Position numbers and translations under genes: made by a program. A DNA stretch of 43,882 nt. It comes from Lachnospiraceae bacterium. GTDB taxonomy: Bacteria; Bacillota; Clostridia; Lachnospirales; Lachnospiraceae. The notes under the pieces were generated by a model. It was given only the letters and a program-made list of their open reading frames with translations. It was not told the origin of the DNA and did no database searches. The stretch covers positions 1 through 43,882 of the forward strand of contig CAADSM010000141.1 in NCBI GenBank assembly GCA_900751785.1. The letters run 5' to 3'. Of this stretch, positions 18,901 to 24,929 are shown piece after piece (the first letter of the stretch is position 1; the number at the start of each line of letters is the position of its first letter).

Positions 18901-19343
18901 ACCGTCATCTGGCATGAGTCGCCTATATACTGAATTACACCAGTCTGTTCAATCTGGATATCAGACATTGCCATATTGATTTTGACGGGATCCATCTTTT
19001 CGGATTCGACAGTAAATTTTCCTGCCGCCTTCTCATAACCAGTCTTAATCGCTTCAAAAGAATACTCTTCTCCTTCTGTCAAAGAAACTGTATTTATGTT
19101 TTCCTCATTTGGAAATACAATTCTTCCGACCTCTTGTTCCTCAGAGTCCTTTACAATAACAGTCAAATCTGTTAATTCGCTTCCGGTTGCGGAATCTATT
19201 GCTTTAAATTCCACATCCACAGGATCTCCCCATGCCGCTTTCGCCGTCGCCGTGCTCCCCGGCAGCATTCCGGTCAGCACCATCGCAAGCGCCAGCAGCA
19301 GTGCGCATATCCTTTCTTTCCAGCTTCGTCCTTGTGTTTTCAT
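12999..19343 (-). CDS. giant Ig-like repeat surface protein with C-terminal membrane anchor
   Basis: 2114 residues. A signal peptide (MKTQGRSWKERICALLLALA, cleavage near AKA, about 36) leads an extracellular protein. Residues about 130-205 are a Big_2-type Ig domain (AGAVYAWQSDNTEAVVVNENGQVTAVGSG style). From about 900 onward at least eight Ig-like units recur, each opening with an 'IDxTxPxIxVSYxN' phrase and often ending in 'TVTExNF'. A final membrane helix (VGSIIVILLIAGGACWYFLI) and KKKK tail anchor it in the membrane, not by sortase. It is probably an adhesin or outer sheath, or an extracytoplasmic scaffold, for the secretion locus. It overlaps the preceding gene by four bases (ATGA), so the two are coupled. 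Codons 51-1488 are clearly AT-richer than the two ends, which suggests mosaic origin. Confidence 0.88.
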   Translation of the reverse strand: MKTQGRSWKERICALLLALAMVLTGMLPGSTATAKAAWGDPVDVEFKAIDSATGSELTDLTVIVKDSEEQEVGRIVFPNEENINTVSLTEGEEYSFEAIKTGYEKAAGKFTVESEKMDPVKINMAMSDIQIEQTGVIQYIGDSCQMTVKNPVAGAVYAWQSDNTEAVVVNENGQVTAVGSGVARITASYNGKVSNSIQVASARISTAIGLELNAVPDGNNDIESVTCTVVGLPTDATGTIKFTVGQEIQYVDVVSGTAEWTYYDQDALIGDVTFVAEYTGDWKYEGSSVPATLKGLYRTYELIFTDKTNSETTPRLFTNDMEASEEGVSFNIEVEADSEKGRKLSYFSSNEDIVRVDEETGKATIVGNGAAYITVKAAQNGYYLPSEKNYYIYSQKALDISETAISTTPITERTYNGSTEVKVTGSISQTDLENLGIYTGDLDTAKGLSLELTGDIEGKDVKDTPYDKVTIKSIDKISGTTLAGEEISLSNRIECTNYEGTELGASINVVKRTVYLGTEDFTIFYGDNVRKALRNQEGMVYAIDGELTGADTGIVSGDVVDMTAFRATVPWPIYNVDVHESIIKPNMNSVQDTTNYHFVASQDNEALGDQYLGSLTVISKELTLKQILDSINLYVEGGSLYTDEKGNTWISDGTLKASFKTSESSTDEADVISSYYDKIILTVGRRDYNLCEEGFTAGDNTVKIDGKLSLQTNGWPPNSTKERSWSFTVDQTDPDFVFGDWAGKTKVSDTWFSAITFNNYQNTEYSIENVEWNDEDKADQVTGTETVKQSGVKDWKYYVYKVDSDEQLNEENIHTVIESADWIDTTEDTDSIPVVTGKNGQLDSVQGNYVVLVKITDNVNNTAVYSSNGLILDVTEPTVSITQEDGTPFDPDTYYKDDVSYKVTVTDGNVTSGLERVEIRLFDGEDEIKEEYREVQIDENYVDSSSSEGYTLTEIADELSSYTIEGTISKKYDSNNLRLVVTAYDQAWDKERPKENCLTEEQNIKIDSTAPIITVSYNNDTDVKNNKYFNSDRVMTLEYNERNFDVNGITFDLKAAADLDSVALEEDVTLDALSDYGIKVGEEIEDNQSDRTWETYDNDRVNTLTLTFEKDNEYYIVPHCADKARNEADPEEVKYIIDETVDEETAKIIKNEFVIDKTAPKISVSYTDGAEFTPLTYQPAEGEGVYRTKAVRATVTIDEKNFWLENENGEKEFNNQWNFDGTNGVNAKNENVDAVKSQDYLTTASENISSNWGSANEIRTNSEFLFLTDANYTFTFTYTDLAGNEAVYDPNYFTVDQTNPTGTINLDGDGEGAPDIPVWLESFLDVISFNIFRNHDYEVKFGSEDETSGIKSIEYYKSRMPMADENQVTSMNTWNPLVVQGTQAEKSGSFTVSPDEQFVVYAKLTDYAGHVTYLYPSRGAVADNTKPVITITNLSTPRNGIFRDDVTLHVEVTDPTNGNTYSGIESLWYEVTATGNVNDGETTWLMDNSDNRVQSHQNWSGNIVIPADKYNSNDVRVTVHAVDFAGNPYDSETVQLSIDNTDPTIQVTYDLNSPLNERYYNATRTATVTVTERNFDESAVRFNITNTDGTMPSISGWSHSADSGVSDNATHTCYVTFAADGDYTLTLNTTDLAGNDSSYTQVDDFTIDQTDPTIQVSYDNNRDAENGYFNAERTATITVTEHNFNAAEVNAAITARLQGTGVSAPGLGSWSTRGDVHTASVRFSADADYTFDVDYTDLAGNAAADYQGDTFTIDQTVPEVEFFDIVDKSANKDLVAPGVTYSDINYSENGVKLTLKGAKHDEKELTGTRTGIANGESIKMDDFARTKENDDLYTLTAAITDKAGNVTEQSVTFSVNRFGSVYVFSDDTEKLLDDYYAKEEQDLVVTEINVDTLVNNGISYGRDGELVNLEKGSDYTVRESGSDVSWKEYQYTIDKKNFEEEGHYTVTIDSEDRATNVQNNKVKDSDIEFVIDKTAPSVVITGVENGEQYRADSRDMTVNVADNMAMGTVDIYLGDGITPDKSYKASEIERTGGALTYTIGNADEFQNIKAVARDAAGNEAETEGISVLVTSNLLIQYVNNTPLLVGSIIVILLIAGGACWYFLIFKKKKNEQAK

Positions 19344-19828
19344 ATTCCCATTCCTTTCTTTTCTTTCAGCTGTTCATTTTTATACGTTGGTTTACAGTTC
19401 CATATATAAGAATACAATTTCCCGTTAAACAGGAAATGTGCATATATGCCCGCAAGCATCAGCAGCAGAAAAATCACTGCCACTGTCTGGTTCACGGTGA
19501 CATTGACTGCACAGATGACGGTCCCTATCACCCCGACGATCAAAATCCCGTCTGCTGCCTTAGCCGGCAGATTACTGAAAAAGTAAAGCGCCGACGGACG
19601 TTTTCTCTTTTCTGCGCCGGTTTCTATCCTCTCTTTTTCCTTCCTGTACAGCAGCGCATACCCCGCGCATCCTGCGATGAGCCCTGCCCAGAACATCACG
19701 CCTGCCGCATACCCCGCTCCGTTTAAGTTCCCGTCGCCGTCCAGCGCGAACGGGATTAAAAGCGGCGTCACGGCCGACACCATGAAGGCGGCAAGCACCC
19801 CGATAAATCCTTTCCTTATCAATTTCAT
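19340..19828 (-). CDS. small four-helix membrane protein of the type VII locus
   Basis: 162 residues from the second ATG at 19828. An upstream ATG at 19837 is in frame, but the ribosome site AAAGGGGAG directly abuts it, whereas it stands nine bases before 19828; hence this start. Four membrane segments are visible (IGVLAAFMVSAVTPLLIPFA, AAGVMFWAGLIAGCAGYALL, GILIVGVIGTVICAVNVTV, AVIFLLLMLAGIYAHFLF) with a basic loop between pairs. No family is recognised. Its stop overlaps the start of the giant Ig protein, so it may help insert or anchor that protein; this is inference. Confidence 0.65.
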   Translation of the reverse strand: MKLIRKGFIGVLAAFMVSAVTPLLIPFALDGDGNLNGAGYAAGVMFWAGLIAGCAGYALLYRKEKERIETGAEKRKRPSALYFFSNLPAKAADGILIVGVIGTVICAVNVTVNQTVAVIFLLLMLAGIYAHFLFNGKLYSYIWNCKPTYKNEQLKEKKGMGI

Positions 19829-19876
19829 TGAAAGCATCTCCCCTTTAATTATTTATCTGATCTGATCCGGATTATC

Positions 19877-20440
19877 CTAGATCAGTTCATTCGTATGGAT
19901 CCATATATTCTCCTTCGTGATAATGAACTTTCTCGAAGGATTCTGTTTCTCTTTTGCCTCTTCTGCCGAGACAAGCGTCTGTTCCAGCTCAGGAGTCAGA
20001 AGAACTGTCTCACCGAAGCTTCCTTCTCCGCTGTTCAGCAGAGTCGTCTCTTCATCCCCTGCATTTTCCGCGAGCAGAGTTGTCTCTTCGCTTCCCGCAT
20101 CCGCTGTCTGGTACATCTTTTCTGTTTTTTCCGTGCCTGTATTCGCAGGCTCCGTCACCGGATAGATGACAGGCGGTATACTTCCGCTTGGCGTCCGATA
20201 CAGTTCATCACTGCTGCCCGGATCATGGTACTCTTCCCTGAGTTTTCCTGTCTTTGCGTTTTCCTCCTGCATCTTGCGGATCGTACGTTTCTCCGCCCTG
20301 CCAGTCATGAAATCAAAAACGCCGCGTATATCAAGTACGAAGAAAAGTACAATACTCAGGACTGCAGACAGGACAGCCAGACAAAGGCAGACGATAAATC
20401 CTGTATGGTACAGACTGATAAGCTGTTCAGCTTCCTGCAT
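19877..20440 (-). CDS. membrane protein with cytosolic ETTLL-repeat tail (likely kinase substrate)
   Basis: 187 residues from ATG 20440, which follows the kinase stop by one base and has AGGAGGG eight bases upstream; a longer in-frame start inside the kinase gene is less likely. One membrane helix lies at about 14-36. The tail carries EETTLL at 118-123 and again at 130-135, and GETVLL at 143-148. Such ETT motifs are the classic phosphothreonine sites that Hanks kinases modify and FHA domains bind (for example GarA-type proteins). It lies directly downstream of the kinase gene, so it is a prime substrate candidate and docking point for FHA proteins of the locus. The C-terminus (SRKFIITKENIWIHTNEL) is a short beta-like segment. 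No named family is recognised. Confidence 0.72.
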   Translation of the reverse strand: MQEAEQLISLYHTGFIVCLCLAVLSAVLSIVLFFVLDIRGVFDFMTGRAEKRTIRKMQEENAKTGKLREEYHDPGSSDELYRTPSGSIPPVIYPVTEPANTGTEKTEKMYQTADAGSEETTLLAENAGDEETTLLNSGEGSFGETVLLTPELEQTLVSAEEAKEKQNPSRKFIITKENIWIHTNELI

Positions 20441-20441
20441 T

Positions 20442-22184
20442 TCAATTCCCTCCTCTTTGACTGGTCTCTGCATCCTGAGAGGAGAACGCGATATCGACCT
20501 GTTCTTCTGCCCAGGTGATATTATTGAGAATGTTCCGTCTGCTCTCATTATTGACTGCCGTCATATTTTCATTTGCGGACGCAAACTGTGTCGTCTCGAG
20601 GCGGTTCTTTGTCGAGGCAAGCTCTTTTTTCAGCTCATCCTCTGTCACACCTGCCCTCCTGAAGTTCAGGGAGTTCTCCCCGATCTGATAGACAAGCTCG
20701 TTGTACATCACAAGAGCCGTCTCAGGATTCACGATCGTAATCAGATCCACATCCGTAAGGCTTACCAGGTCATCCCAGTAATCCCTGTAAGAAGCTGAGC
20801 TGTAACCGGAACGGTCAACCTTGTTCAGCCCCGCATAATACCCGGCGATTCTGGCAAACCGTTTCGACATCTCCACCTTATCCGGATCAAGCGTATCGCT
20901 TTCCGCAGCTTTTTCAAACCAGAGCTGCGACATCTGCTTGTTTCCATTTCCCTCATAGGAATAAAAATAAGCGACGCCCATCTGGAACGCGAAGTCGTCA
21001 TAAGCTTCTCTATTCGATTCCAGATAACTCTCATTCGTCCGGTTTCCGCTTCCTTTATAGCCGAGGATCGCCGTCATGGCTGTCGCCTCGTCCTGGGAAA
21101 AATTATTTTCATCCCCATTTGTACCGTTTACGTAAAGCTGCAGCAGATTCAGGTAGGCTGTGCCTTCCTTCGGATTGATCTTGATCGCATCCTCATAGAG
21201 CTGCACCCGCTCTTCCTGCGTCGATGCAGTAGCCGCTGTACTAATGTACGAATCATAGCTGCTCCTGGTCGCGGAGCTCTCTGCGAACCGGAATCCCAGG
21301 CAGCCCACAAGAGACACAACAGTGAGAGAACATGCCGCCACAAAGGATTTCCACTTTAACCCCTCTTTTCTCCTGTACTCGGTATCCAGCTCCGTATAAT
21401 GCTCCAGAGCATACATCAGCTCTGCGCAGGACTGATAACGGTCAGCCGGATTTCTCTGCGTACATTTGAGCACGATCTTTTCCAGACCGGAAGAAAGCGC
21501 CGGGTTCCACTGTCGGATCGGATACATTTCATATGGCGGAAGACTCGGATTGTGTCCTGTCAGCAGATGATACATTGTCGTTCCCAATGTATAGATATCT
21601 GTCCTCGCGTCTGTCTGCCCATGTCCGCCGTACTGCTCCGGCGCCGCATATCCCTGTGTTCCCAGACACGACGTATCTTCAATACTCGTCTCTTTGAACT
21701 CTCTCGCCGTTCCGAAGTCAATGATCATGATCTTCCCGTCCGGCTTCAGCATGACATTGGCAGGTTTCAAATCTCTGTATATGATCGGCGGCTTTCTGGA
21801 ATGAAGATATCCCAGCACATCGCAGATCTGTTTCGCCCATTCCACTACCTTCTCCTGCGGCTGGGCGCCTTCCTTCTTCAGCCAGTAGTCAAGCGCTTTT
21901 CCTTCGATGTAATCCATAACAATGAGGAAGGTATCCTCACAGTCAATGACGTCTATGATACTCGGCAGGTTCGGATGGCTCAGTTTTTTCAGGATATCCG
22001 TCTCAGCGATCAGCCCCTGCTTGACCACCTCATAGTCTTTCACGCCGTCCTTGCGGACTTCCTTGATCGCCCACTGTTTATTGGCACGTTCATTCATTGC
22101 CAGATAGACGACGCTCATGCCGCCCTGCCCGATCTTGTTCAATATTTTATATTTACCGTCAACAATTGATCCTATTTCCAGCAT
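20442..22184 (-). CDS. membrane Ser/Thr protein kinase (PknB-like), active motifs intact
   Basis: 580 residues. The kinase domain is at about 12-262: glycine loop GQGGMSVVYLA (19-29), K41, YRDLKPAN (136-143, catalytic D138), DFG (156-158), a Thr-rich activation loop (TSIEDTSCLGTQGYAAPE) and APE (181-183). A membrane segment (about 281-300) and an outer, TPR-like helical region (YEDAIKINPKEGTAYLNLLQ) follow instead of PASTA repeats. It starts at ATG 22184 behind AGAGG, which overlaps the phosphatase stop; a GTG at 22202 is less well placed. The phosphatase gene is 11 bases upstream, forming the usual kinase/phosphatase pair. Likely targets are its own activation loop and the ETTLL tails encoded on both sides. 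Confidence 0.92.
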   Translation of the reverse strand: MLEIGSIVDGKYKILNKIGQGGMSVVYLAMNERANKQWAIKEVRKDGVKDYEVVKQGLIAETDILKKLSHPNLPSIIDVIDCEDTFLIVMDYIEGKALDYWLKKEGAQPQEKVVEWAKQICDVLGYLHSRKPPIIYRDLKPANVMLKPDGKIMIIDFGTAREFKETSIEDTSCLGTQGYAAPEQYGGHGQTDARTDIYTLGTTMYHLLTGHNPSLPPYEMYPIRQWNPALSSGLEKIVLKCTQRNPADRYQSCAELMYALEHYTELDTEYRRKEGLKWKSFVAACSLTVVSLVGCLGFRFAESSATRSSYDSYISTAATASTQEERVQLYEDAIKINPKEGTAYLNLLQLYVNGTNGDENNFSQDEATAMTAILGYKGSGNRTNESYLESNREAYDDFAFQMGVAYFYSYEGNGNKQMSQLWFEKAAESDTLDPDKVEMSKRFARIAGYYAGLNKVDRSGYSSASYRDYWDDLVSLTDVDLITIVNPETALVMYNELVYQIGENSLNFRRAGVTEDELKKELASTKNRLETTQFASANENMTAVNNESRRNILNNITWAEEQVDIAFSSQDAETSQRGGN

Positions 22185-22195
22185 ATATTTATCCT

Positions 22196-22981
22196 CTAAC
22201 ACGTCTTTACGAGAATAACTGAGATATTGTCCTTCTCCTGACGTGACTTATTCAATTCCGTACAATAGAGAGCTGCGTCGCGCATCTCCTTTTCTGTGTT
22301 CAGCTTCCCGGGGTTCATCAGCTTGAAGAACTCCTCCTCCGAGATCAGATGGCGGAAGCCGTCTGAACAGATCATGAACACTTCATCCTTCTCATATTCA
22401 CCGTCTGTAAATTCCGGTATTATCACCTCGCTTGCTCCCACGCACTGGAGCAGCACATTTCTCTGCGGATGTTTTCTTGCTTCTTCAGGAGTCATCCTTC
22501 CCTGGTCGATCTCTTTCTGCACAAAGGTCTGATCCTTTGTAAGCTGGGAGACTTTCTCAGAGTCGATCGTATAGACTCTGGAATCTCCTACATTCATCGT
22601 ATAGTATCTGCCCTCTGCAAGAAGCAGAAGAGCTGCCGTTGTTCCCATTGCCACATGGAACTGCCTGCCGTGCTCCGCGATCCTGTGGTTGACGTCGATA
22701 GCAAGCGCGTTCAGCTCATTTTCCAGTTCCATACGGTCTATTGCGCCGTCTTTTCTCTTTTCATAAAGAATCTCAGGAAACTTCTCTTCAAACCAACTGG
22801 AAAAAGCCCTAATCAAAGCGGCGCTGGCGACCTCACCTTTGGCAAGGCCGCCCATTCCATCACAGACTACGGTGAGCAGTACCTCGCCGTAGTCCGTCAT
22901 TGCCTCTTTGATTAAGACAGAGTCCTGATTCGTATTCTTTTTAATTCCTACATCACTGTGTGCAATACTCAAAAATCCCAT
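22196..22981 (-). CDS. PP2C-family Ser/Thr protein phosphatase
   Basis: 261 residues from ATG 22981 (GGGGG five bases upstream; an in-frame GTG at 22993 is possible). The PP2C motifs appear in order: NTNQDS (16-21), VCDGMGG (39-45, metal-binding Asp), MGTTAALLLL, NVGDSRVYTI, CSDGF and KDNISVILV at the end. No membrane segment is present, so it is cytosolic. It removes phosphate from Thr/Ser of the kinases and their substrates, giving the locus a reversible switch like PppA of type VI secretion or Stp/PrpC. It sits between the protease-FHA gene and the kinase, with gaps of 24 and 11 bases. Confidence 0.94.
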   Translation of the reverse strand: MGFLSIAHSDVGIKKNTNQDSVLIKEAMTDYGEVLLTVVCDGMGGLAKGEVASAALIRAFSSWFEEKFPEILYEKRKDGAIDRMELENELNALAIDVNHRIAEHGRQFHVAMGTTAALLLLAEGRYYTMNVGDSRVYTIDSEKVSQLTKDQTFVQKEIDQGRMTPEEARKHPQRNVLLQCVGASEVIIPEFTDGEYEKDEVFMICSDGFRHLISEEEFFKLMNPGKLNTEKEMRDAALYCTELNKSRQEKDNISVILVKTC

Positions 22982-23005
22982 CTCTGCCCCCACATTGTCT
23001 GCTGA

Positions 23006-24676
23006 TTATGATAAATGAAATTCAAACTCTTCATCCGAAAGCTTTAATATGGACTTGTCAGTCAGCAGAGTCTCCTGATACGGGCTGAGCTGCACGCCAT
23101 TCACAAATGTGAAGTTGCTTGATTTCTGATCCGCCACATAATAATCGGATCCTTTCTTTGTGATCACTGCATGGTATCTGCTGACAGATGTATTGTCTGA
23201 GATGCAGTAGTTCACCCTCCTTCTCTCTTTGCCGATTGCAAAGTTCTGTGAGGTAATGGCAATCTTCTCGCCGTTTTTCTTTCTGATGAGATATGCTCCG
23301 CCTGCCGCGCCGCTCAGCAGCGTTGTCTCGCCTGCTCCGGCGTCGAGAAGAGTCGTCTCGCCTGCTCCGTCATCTGCTCCCATTCCCTGATATCCTGCCG
23401 ATGAAGGCACAGTGTTCTGCTGTCCTGACGGCGGAACCGGCGCTGCTCCTGCCGGGATGGAGGATACTCCTGCGCTTCTTGCCTTCGCTGCTTTTTTCTT
23501 TTTGCTGCTGTTTACAGCAACAATGATAATGATAACTACAATAATTACGATAACCGCCGCCACAATGCCGACGATCACAAGCGGATTCAATCCAGCTTTT
23601 TCTTCCAGGCCTGTAACTGCCGCCTGAAGATCGCTGATGGACGCCTCAAGCTGCTCATCCGTTGCATCCGGATTGCTCACAACAGACTCTGCTGAACCGA
23701 TCGTATCGTTAAGCACCTGCACGCTCTCGTCAGTGTAGCCGGAAACATCCATTGCCTTTGCTTTGTCAATCTCACTCTGAAGGCTGGAGATAAGCGCCTG
23801 GTCCGGTCCTTCCGGTTCAACCGCGTCATCCTCCCCGTCATCCGGAGTGATGTCTGTGCCGCCGCCTGCTGTGGAGTAAGCGATTCCATATGTATCAAGG
23901 ATTTCTTTTACTGCATTGATCTGAATTGAATAATTCTTCTGATCAATGATAAACTCATTAATTCCGATAACCTCATTGTTGGCATTCAGCAGAGGACCGC
24001 CCGAATTGCCATTGTTCAGCGGAGCTGTATGCTCGATAATATCTACGCTTCCCGTAACAGTAACCTTGGAGATAATACCGTCGGAAATAGAAACGTCTTC
24101 TTTTGTATTAAATTTCTTGTTCTGTACAGAATCCTCCGGGAATCCCATAGCGAAGACAGTATCCTGCGGATTGATGGAATCGCTGTCTCCAAGTACAAGA
24201 GGCTGTCTTCCGTAAATCTTCTCAGAAAGCTTCAGCGCAGCAAAATCAAGTACATCTGACTGTGCATTTTCATGTACGGTCGCCTCTACATTCGTATCAC
24301 GGTTTGCAAATACATACAGTTTGATATGTGAATCATTATCCTGTGGAAGTGCTTCCAGTGAATAATCATTCTTCATCGTCTCCCTGACTGTCAGACCGTT
24401 TGAAAGTACTGTATCAAGGTCCAATACATGCTTATTTGTCACAACATATTCTTCGTTGATCATAAAGCAGGTTCCGCCTGTATAATACGTCCTGTTTCCC
24501 CCGTCATCGACATACGCCAGCATGACCTGAAGAATACCGTTCGCCGGATCCTCCGTTGTTCCAGACACTGTCGCTGTCTCTCCATCTTCCTCTGCCAGTA
24601 CCGGCACAGCCATTGTGATCATCATGCACATAGCCGCGATCAGTACAAGCAGTCGTCTCATAAACTTCTTGCCCAT
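23006..24676 (-). CDS. exported trypsin-like serine protease with FIVAR, membrane helix, ETTLL tail and FHA domain
   Basis: 556 residues from ATG 24676, which has AGGAGG nine bases upstream (an in-frame start 39 bases earlier has no such site). A signal peptide (cleavage near VLA, residue 28) precedes a trypsin/HtrA-like domain with H83 (TNKHVL), D144 (LDFAALKL) and S225 (GNSGGP). Residues 295-360 resemble a FIVAR helical module. One membrane helix lies at about 366-388. The cytosolic part has two GAGETTLL repeats (about 437-454) and then an FHA domain with SRYH (499-502) and FVNG (524-527). So an outside protease is joined to an inside phosphothreonine reader that also carries its own ligand-type motif. 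It is the first gene of the locus. Substrate and signal are unknown; activation through phosphorylation is inferred. Confidence 0.88.
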   Translation of the reverse strand: MGKKFMRRLLVLIAAMCMMITMAVPVLAEEDGETATVSGTTEDPANGILQVMLAYVDDGGNRTYYTGGTCFMINEEYVVTNKHVLDLDTVLSNGLTVRETMKNDYSLEALPQDNDSHIKLYVFANRDTNVEATVHENAQSDVLDFAALKLSEKIYGRQPLVLGDSDSINPQDTVFAMGFPEDSVQNKKFNTKEDVSISDGIISKVTVTGSVDIIEHTAPLNNGNSGGPLLNANNEVIGINEFIIDQKNYSIQINAVKEILDTYGIAYSTAGGGTDITPDDGEDDAVEPEGPDQALISSLQSEIDKAKAMDVSGYTDESVQVLNDTIGSAESVVSNPDATDEQLEASISDLQAAVTGLEEKAGLNPLVIVGIVAAVIVIIVVIIIIVAVNSSKKKKAAKARSAGVSSIPAGAAPVPPSGQQNTVPSSAGYQGMGADDGAGETTLLDAGAGETTLLSGAAGGAYLIRKKNGEKIAITSQNFAIGKERRRVNYCISDNTSVSRYHAVITKKGSDYYVADQKSSNFTFVNGVQLSPYQETLLTDKSILKLSDEEFEFHLS

Positions 24677-24722
24677 AATCTTGATCCTCCTGTTTAGAAA
24701 GTAAAATTTTGTCATTATTTGT

Positions 24723-24752
24723 ATTTTAATGATTTACTCTGCTAAATCTCAA
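24723..24752 (-). promoter_or_regulatory. candidate promoter of the type VII locus
   Basis: On the minus strand TTGAGA (24747-24752) and TAAAAT (24723-24728) stand 18 bases apart, giving a leader of about 40 bases to ATG 24676. A GTGTCACAC palindrome (24756-24764) sits just upstream of the -35 and may be an operator, possibly for the divergent HTH protein. The palindrome role is a guess. Confidence 0.45.
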
Positions 24753-24817
24753 TATGTGTCACACTTTGTGGTCAAACTTTTTTCACAATTTTTATAGTAT
24801 TTTTATATTTCATCTCG

Positions 24818-24881
24818 TATAATCAGCTTGGATATTTATTTCCCTTCTCGGAATACCCTCCATGGGTATTTCAAGAAGGGA
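24818..24881 (+). promoter_or_regulatory. divergent promoter and structured leader of the HTH regulator
   Basis: A consensus TATAAT (24818-24823) would start transcription near 24830; no good -35 is visible. The leader then folds into a two-part hairpin: TCCCTTCT (24841-24848) pairs with AGAAGGGA (24874-24881), and AATACCC (24852-24858) pairs with GGGTATT (24864-24870). It ends 48 bases before the ATG. It could be a protein-binding site or a leader control element. Confidence 0.45.
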
Positions 24882-24929
24882 AGATGACCAATTTCTTGGA
24901 ATAAATACAATAAAAAGGGATCAATATTT

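Noticed and set aside
12999..19343. Sortase (LPXTG) anchoring or CRISPR-like repeat structure in the giant gene
   Set aside because: No LPXTG is present; the C-terminus is a membrane helix with a Lys tail. The repeats are diverged protein domains, not identical short DNA repeats with spacers.
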